Below are positions 45,511-50,207 of a stretch of DNA of 50,207 bases, in pieces. Made by a program: the position numbers and the translations under genes. Below the pieces are notes generated by a model that ran no database searches, was not told the DNA's origin, and saw only the letters and a program-made list of their open reading frames with translations. Numbering within the stretch: position 1 is the first letter of the stretch; each line of letters starts with the position of its first letter. This DNA comes from Magnetococcales bacterium (lineage in GTDB: Bacteria; Pseudomonadota; Magnetococcia; Magnetococcales; JADFYX01), in the NCBI GenBank assembly GCA_015232405.1, contig JADFZS010000021.1, positions 1 to 50,207 on the forward strand. Reading direction: 5' to 3'.

Positions 45511-45687
45511 AAAATCATCTCTTAATAGTTGTAGCTTTGATACAAAATAAGCTGCAATTTTTGGTCCTTAAATGTCATGTTCTTACCTTTATATTTGATT
45601 ATCAACAAATTTTGGCAAATAAATTGCTGAAAACTGCTTGATAGTACTAATAAAATCAAGTGATTGTAATAAGAATATGGGGTTGTC

Positions 45688-46686
45688 ATGGTAAATACCA
45701 CAAAAAAAACAGCAGTAAATAGCGATAATGGTGACGAATCAAAACCTTCACAGACCGAAACCGTCAAAAATGAACGTGTTGTACAGCTTATCAAGAAGGC
45801 CCATGAAAATAATACTGTTGTAGAGGTAAGAATAAACAACTTAACCCAGATTTTTTATTCAAACTTTTGTGACCTGCCAGCAAAACCAGCTGAAGAGTCC
45901 GACGATGCTGACAACAAAAACAGCAAAAAGACGGATCATGTTCCCTTTGCCCACCTGAAAAAAAAGTGCTACCTGCTTTTAACTCCTCTAATTCCTGAAG
46001 ATGGCAGCAAACGGGCAAAAAAAGGTAACAAAGCACTGATACGATTTTATGATGGTAAAAAAGCTATTGAGGCAAAAACCCGTTTTAAGAGAAAAGTTAC
46101 CGTTGATGATAAAACTGTATTGAAAGTTGAATTTCCCAAACAGCTAAAAATTCACAAACAGCGCAGACACTACCGGGTTAAAGTTTTGCCAGAGGTGGAT
46201 CTACGTATCACCTCACCCTTTGATGCCAGGGTTATAGATATGTCGGTGCAGGGGTTGTCATTCTGTTTTCCGTCGGACGCCAATAAAATAGAAAATGGTA
46301 GTCAGATTACCCTTAATTTAAAAATTCCCCCAACTTTGGAAACCCAAGAAAAACTGCTCCTCGAATCCGGGCTGGAGGTAGAAAGAAGCAAAGACCGTAC
46401 AATTTCCTTTACAGGATTTGTTCGAAATTTTACACCTATTACCGGAGATGACAAAATCTGCCCCCCCGGCTCCCAACAGTGTGGTGTACAGTTGGATATA
46501 ACCAGTGCAATCCGTTCCATGGAGATAGGTGAGGTGTACACCTACATAGAGCGGGAGTATCTGCGCTCTTTAGCCAAGAAAAAACCCGAAGAGGGTAAAA
46601 AGATAAAATCTCTTCTACCTGACGATATTGGTAAAGATACAAAAAAGTTATGGAACAAGCTGCTTAAATCCATGATGAGCAACTGA
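45688..46686 (+). CDS. PilZ-domain c-di-GMP-binding protein
   Basis: A 332-residue cytoplasmic protein. A YcgR-N-like region covers about 25-150 with a charged, low-complexity insert near 70-90. The PilZ domain (about 158-295) has the c-di-GMP-binding RxxxR in QRRHYRV near residue 159 and the second motif DMSVQG near 184, both intact. The C-terminal 40 residues are basic and helical. PilZ proteins change activity when c-di-GMP binds, often affecting motility or surface structures. It is upstream of a diguanylate cyclase gene and divergent from the FHA gene. GGGG lies about six bases before the ATG. Confidence 0.9.
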   Translation: MVNTTKKTAVNSDNGDESKPSQTETVKNERVVQLIKKAHENNTVVEVRINNLTQIFYSNFCDLPAKPAEESDDADNKNSKKTDHVPFAHLKKKCYLLLTPLIPEDGSKRAKKGNKALIRFYDGKKAIEAKTRFKRKVTVDDKTVLKVEFPKQLKIHKQRRHYRVKVLPEVDLRITSPFDARVIDMSVQGLSFCFPSDANKIENGSQITLNLKIPPTLETQEKLLLESGLEVERSKDRTISFTGFVRNFTPITGDDKICPPGSQQCGVQLDITSAIRSMEIGEVYTYIEREYLRSLAKKKPEEGKKIKSLLPDDIGKDTKKLWNKLLKSMMSN

Positions 46687-46788
46687 TACAACAAATAACC
46701 AACTCTTTTATTTTCTACTTATTATATTTCTGTTATATTGAGACGTTAACACGGTTTTAATCTATCTTTTACATGCTATAAGGGGAAT

Positions 46789-47676
46789 ATGAGCTCTATT
46801 TTCCAAAACTACACGGTACAGAACGCCAACGATCTTATCGAGCAGATGGAGCTAGCTCTTATTTCTCACGATGATTGGCTTGGTGTGTTAAATCGTAGCC
46901 TTATCTGCAACCTACCTCTACCCGATGATATCTGCCTGCCAGACTCCCACATCCACTGTAAATTTGGTATCTGGCTCCATGAGACTTTAAAATTAAGTAT
47001 AGGTGAGTCTGGAGTTTATAAAGATCTGGAGTTGATACACAGGTTGATGCACGATACCGTTAGAGAGCTATCAGAGAACAGAGACAAAAAAATATCGGTA
47101 GAAAAATATGATGAGTTTCTCTTTCGTCGCCAAGCATTCCGCTGGACCTGCGACTCTTTAATGCATCAGGCTTGCAACTCGATTTTGCATACCGACCCCC
47201 TAACCCGCACACTTAACCGCCACTCTTTAATTTCAACCCTTGAGCGGGAGAAGACCCGTATTACCGGAACCGGAGAGACATCTATTCTGGTTTTGGCTGA
47301 TATCGACTATTTTAAAAATATCAATGATACTTACGGACATCAGATTGGTGACAAGGTTTTGGTAAGTATAGCCAACATTCTTACTGCCTCTTCCAGACCA
47401 ATGGATATTATCTTCCGTTATGGGGGTGAGGAGTTTCTACTCTACCTACCGGGTACTACCATGGATGCTGCAAAAGTGGCTTTGGAGCGAATTAGAAAAA
47501 CCGTTGAAGAGCACCGGACCCAGACCAACTTCAACCAGATGGTACAGGTCACAATCTCATTTGGTGCAGCCATACTTGATACAAACCAACCCATACACGA
47601 TAGCATAAAACTAGCCGATAAAGCTCTTTACCAAGCAAAAGAGAGAGGTAGAAACATGGTTGTTTGTTGGGATTAA
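46789..47676 (+). CDS. Diguanylate cyclase with CZB zinc-sensor domain (DgcZ-like)
   Basis: A 295-residue cytoplasmic enzyme. The N-terminal CZB domain (about 15-125) shows the zinc-ligand pattern: SHDDWL near 28, HCKFGIWLHE near 56-65 and HRLMHDTV near 84. The GGDEF domain (about 135-295) has ADIDYFKNINDTYGHQIGD near 181 and the active-site RYGGEEFLLYLP near 207. An RPMD inhibitory I-site lies five residues before GGEEF. In the related enzyme DgcZ, zinc bound by CZB inhibits cyclase activity. It synthesises c-di-GMP and could supply the PilZ protein encoded just upstream. A ribosome site AAGGGGAAT is six bases before the ATG. Confidence 0.93.
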   Translation: MSSIFQNYTVQNANDLIEQMELALISHDDWLGVLNRSLICNLPLPDDICLPDSHIHCKFGIWLHETLKLSIGESGVYKDLELIHRLMHDTVRELSENRDKKISVEKYDEFLFRRQAFRWTCDSLMHQACNSILHTDPLTRTLNRHSLISTLEREKTRITGTGETSILVLADIDYFKNINDTYGHQIGDKVLVSIANILTASSRPMDIIFRYGGEEFLLYLPGTTMDAAKVALERIRKTVEEHRTQTNFNQMVQVTISFGAAILDTNQPIHDSIKLADKALYQAKERGRNMVVCWD

Positions 47677-47901
47677 CCCGAAGATAACAATATTGTGACT
47701 ACTTTTACAAAAACCACCACACCCGTGGATTTATGTTCATAAATGCTCTCAAAAATCTTTCATATCTAAATATTGTCTTATATTAATGCAATCATATTGA
47801 CAAAAAACCCAAAAAAAGCTATATTTGTAACGGGTTTAGTGGCTAAGTTTTTACACTGTTTTTAAAACGGTTGCCATTAAACACAAGTTGCAAGTTTCCT
47901 A

Positions 47902-49971
47902 ATGAAGTCAGGGATACATGTGAAGACTTTTCAACATTCAAGTGGAAAAAAAGCAGGGTTTACCCTCCTGCAGATGGCTATGGTCATAATTATCATGGGA
48001 TCATTGGCATCTGTCACCATGAGTTTTTTTACAGCTATGACCAAACGTGTCTCTTATAAGGTCACACAAGATAGGCAAGAGACTATCAAAAAAGCCCTGA
48101 TATCCTATTTAAGAAAAAACTATCATCTACCCTGCCCCGATATCATCACCATAGGAACCATACCAGATGGTAACGAAAAAGTGACCGGAACCACCTGTGA
48201 CAGTAGCTTTGGTACGGTTCCCTACAAAGATCTCGGACTCCCAAGAACTGATGTCATTGATGGCTGGAACAACTTTTTTCTCTACCATGTCAGCAGAAGT
48301 TCGGTAATTCCGGCAATTGGTGATGATTGGACAGTTGCCAACGGCAGCTTAAATGACTCGTCAACTGGCGAGATATATGTGCTATCCCGTGATACAAATG
48401 GGATCTTAACCACCCCAACATCGGCAAATGCCGTTGTGGTTATTCTCTCCCACGGTCCCAATGGGGATAGAGCATATACTGCCAAGGGGTTTCAAAACGG
48501 TGCTGCTGTGGGTACGGATGAAATTGACAACAGCAATGGCAACAGCGATGGCATAACTACAGAAGTAGATACCCAGATCACCTACACAACTCGTAGTTTT
48601 GATGATAATACCGCCTCTACCGGAGGGGCATTTGATGATATTATACTATCATTGAACACAGCAGATCTTACCGGGCAGCTGATAACAGAAGGCACAGTTG
48701 TTTCGGCCTCCAATAGCTCAAGAGAACACTTGGCAGAGATAAACTATAAACTTACCAGTTATCTTTTGGATAGTTTCAGTGGCAACAGCTGTACCCCACC
48801 TGTGGCGACAAGTGTTGACACCACCCTTACCAATGCAGGTGCTTGGGGTACGGTGACCTACACCCCAAATGCCGCAAATATAACCAGCAGTTCCAGTAAT
48901 GCAACAATCATTTACACTGTGAGCATTGTCAACAACAGTCAGACCTATACATCAACCTTGACCAAACTTGATGCTTCCATGTTGTTTGCCGATGCAGGTG
49001 CGAAAGCTCCTAGCTGTCTGAGCAACAGTTCCGGCTATGGTGAACTAGCCACCCAGTTTGCCACCATACGCAACACATATGTGGGTTATATGTTTACCAA
49101 CTTTCAAGGTACATCTTGTGATTTTCCTGATCTTGCTACTATGGGTCTTGCCACAACAGATATTTGGGGTGGAACCATAACCCAGAGCACCCCGGCTTTT
49201 GATCTGACTGCTGATTATACCACCACCATATATTCATTTACCTCAAATGGGCCAGACGGAACAGCTGGCAACAGTGATGACCGCACCATAACCCTGACAA
49301 AACAGCAGGCTATCGATTTATATACCAAGGCAGGAACCAGCTATAAAACCCAAAAAGAGGCAAGTCCCACAACGGCATTTACAGAAAAACATGGTGTTGC
49401 CATGCCACCGTGTATAATACTGCCATTAGCAGCTACAGACAGCGGCAACCAGAGAGACACCTCACCAAACAATTATGATGATGTTTATGTTGCTGACAAC
49501 AGCGGCCCAAAACTGGAGGGCAAAGGTGGCAATGACACCCTTATGGGGGGAACAGGAACAGACGATTTAAGGGGAGGTATCGGTAATGATTCACTGTATG
49601 GTGGTGATGGAAATGACACCCTAAAAGGTGAGAAAGGTTACGATATCCTGTTTGGTGGTGATGGTGATGATCTGTTTGAGTATAAGGCTGAATTAGATGT
49701 TGATAACGACAATGGTGATACAGTTGATGGTGGTAACGGCACAGATAGAATTATACTCGGCAAGGTCAATGTTCCGGCAGTAAGTCTGGCTGCACTAGGT
49801 ACGGATAAAAAGGATTGGTTTTTGGATACCACATTTACCTACACATCAGCAGTTAACGGCACAACAACAATTTATACATTTGATAGTCCTCCGGCATCTG
49901 GCACGATTACTTTTGGCAACGGAGACAAAGTTGTTTTTAGTAACATTGAAGAGATTGAATGGAAGATTTAA
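47902..49971 (+). CDS. Prepilin-like N-terminus fused to RTX calcium-binding repeats
   Basis: A 689-residue protein with a type IV prepilin leader and cleavage site: a basic leader (SSGKKAG), then FTLLQMAMVIIIMGSLASV, with cleavage after Gly19. The usual Glu at mature position 5 is Gln. Residues 60-520 are Thr/Asn-rich with two or three loosely repeated modules, each starting with a pilin-like helix and a Cys-Pro or Cys pair (HLPCPD, SCTPP, SCDFPD). Residues 535-595 hold RTX nonapeptide repeats (GGNDTLMGG, GGIGNDSLYGGDGNDTLKG, GGDGDDLF). The last 90 residues are strand-rich. ATG 47902 has no clear ribosome site; GTG 47920, with AGGGA five bases upstream, may be the true start. It lies 225 bases after the cyclase gene. 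Confidence 0.82.
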   Translation: MKSGIHVKTFQHSSGKKAGFTLLQMAMVIIIMGSLASVTMSFFTAMTKRVSYKVTQDRQETIKKALISYLRKNYHLPCPDIITIGTIPDGNEKVTGTTCDSSFGTVPYKDLGLPRTDVIDGWNNFFLYHVSRSSVIPAIGDDWTVANGSLNDSSTGEIYVLSRDTNGILTTPTSANAVVVILSHGPNGDRAYTAKGFQNGAAVGTDEIDNSNGNSDGITTEVDTQITYTTRSFDDNTASTGGAFDDIILSLNTADLTGQLITEGTVVSASNSSREHLAEINYKLTSYLLDSFSGNSCTPPVATSVDTTLTNAGAWGTVTYTPNAANITSSSSNATIIYTVSIVNNSQTYTSTLTKLDASMLFADAGAKAPSCLSNSSGYGELATQFATIRNTYVGYMFTNFQGTSCDFPDLATMGLATTDIWGGTITQSTPAFDLTADYTTTIYSFTSNGPDGTAGNSDDRTITLTKQQAIDLYTKAGTSYKTQKEASPTTAFTEKHGVAMPPCIILPLAATDSGNQRDTSPNNYDDVYVADNSGPKLEGKGGNDTLMGGTGTDDLRGGIGNDSLYGGDGNDTLKGEKGYDILFGGDGDDLFEYKAELDVDNDNGDTVDGGNGTDRIILGKVNVPAVSLAALGTDKKDWFLDTTFTYTSAVNGTTTIYTFDSPPASGTITFGNGDKVVFSNIEEIEWKI
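49510..49680 (+). repeat. RTX nonapeptide-coding repeats
   Basis: About six tandem GGxGxDxLx units encoded in-frame at the end of the prepilin-RTX gene. Each unit spans 27 bases and is rich in GGTGGTGATGG-like sequence. In this family such repeats form calcium-binding parallel beta-rolls. Confidence 0.8.
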
Positions 49972-50207
49972 CAGTCAATTTCGTTTAGAAAAACAGCCCA
50001 TGGGCAATGGATCTATCATTTGACGTATTGCTTATAAAACTGATAGTATAAGGTATCTTTTTTATTGGGATTTGATCGACATTATTGTACAGTAAATTCA
50101 AGATAAAGTAGAAAAAATCTAAATTTTTTTACTATTATCCTAGAAACGGCGGTTGGCGGTGCGTACATGGCGTAACATATTGGTTTAGCTGGTGTAACAG
50201 AGCAAAT
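49972..50207. other. Right-edge spacer
   Basis: 236 AT-rich bases after the prepilin-RTX gene up to the window edge. I see no gene, terminator hairpin or repeat here; a following gene may begin beyond the window. Confidence 0.4.

Noticed and set aside
1..50207. tRNA, rRNA, integrase or insertion-sequence genes
   Set aside because: I saw no cloverleaf-like sequence, transposase or integrase motif. The only mobile-like structure is the 152-bp inverted-repeat pair.

Overview
This is a 50.2-kb AT-rich chromosomal window from a Gram-negative bacterium. Evidence for a diderm includes Sec signal peptides, multiheme c-type cytochromes, an outer-membrane barrel protein, a lipoprotein and a type I-secreted-style surface protein. 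The main metabolic landmark is a complete clade II (Sec-dependent) nitrous oxide reductase locus, so the organism can reduce N2O and probably lives at low oxygen. Many signalling proteins (CHASE3 chemoreceptor, hybrid kinase, HD-GYP, PilZ, GGDEF) suggest a motile, surface-sensing pseudomonadotan. I cannot fix the lineage from the sequence alone.

Layout. 0.1-4.8 kb: a diheme cytochrome c, a chemoreceptor gene split by one in-frame TAA, and a DUF1990 protein. 5.0-15.1 kb: nosZ with its own terminator, then nosB-nosD-nosG-nosH-nosC1-nosC2-nosF-nosL-nosY, tightly packed on the + strand, followed by a convergent diheme cytochrome. 16.2-17.8 kb: a small Gly/Ala-rich membrane protein and a DUF481-like barrel. 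17.8-23.9 kb (- strand): a TPR-sulfotransferase-TPR protein and a large FecR/Calx-beta surface protein with an acidic tandem-repeat region. 24.4-28.9 kb (- strand): a five-gene operon of two CNNM/CorC-type proteins, two DUF1538 membrane proteins and a PII-like protein. 29.1-34.1 kb: a SPASM radical SAM protein, a cation/proton antiporter, an ankyrin protein and two small membrane proteins, one an orphan sensor domain.

34.2-35.5 kb: a lone radical SAM gene flanked by two 152-bp inverted repeats. 35.5-42.0 kb (- strand): an overlapping operon of a large hybrid histidine kinase, a REC-PAS protein and a REC-HD-GYP protein. 42.5-45.5 kb (- strand): thiol peroxidase, a polytopic membrane protein and a duplicated FHA protein. 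45.7-50.0 kb (+ strand): a PilZ protein, a zinc-sensor-type (CZB) diguanylate cyclase and a protein that joins a type IV prepilin N-terminus to RTX calcium-binding repeats.

How it fits together. The nos locus forms an electron-transfer and copper-maturation unit: NosG/H and NosC1/C2 carry electrons toward NosZ, and NosD/F/Y/L support copper-site assembly. A one-mismatch FNR-type box upstream of nosZ suggests control by anaerobiosis. The right third is rich in c-di-GMP functions (synthesis, breakdown, binding) beside a putative surface pilin-like protein, which points to control of attachment. The strongest candidates for something undescribed are the prepilin-RTX fusion, the paired CNNM/DUF1538/PII-like operon, and the inverted-repeat-bounded radical SAM cassette.
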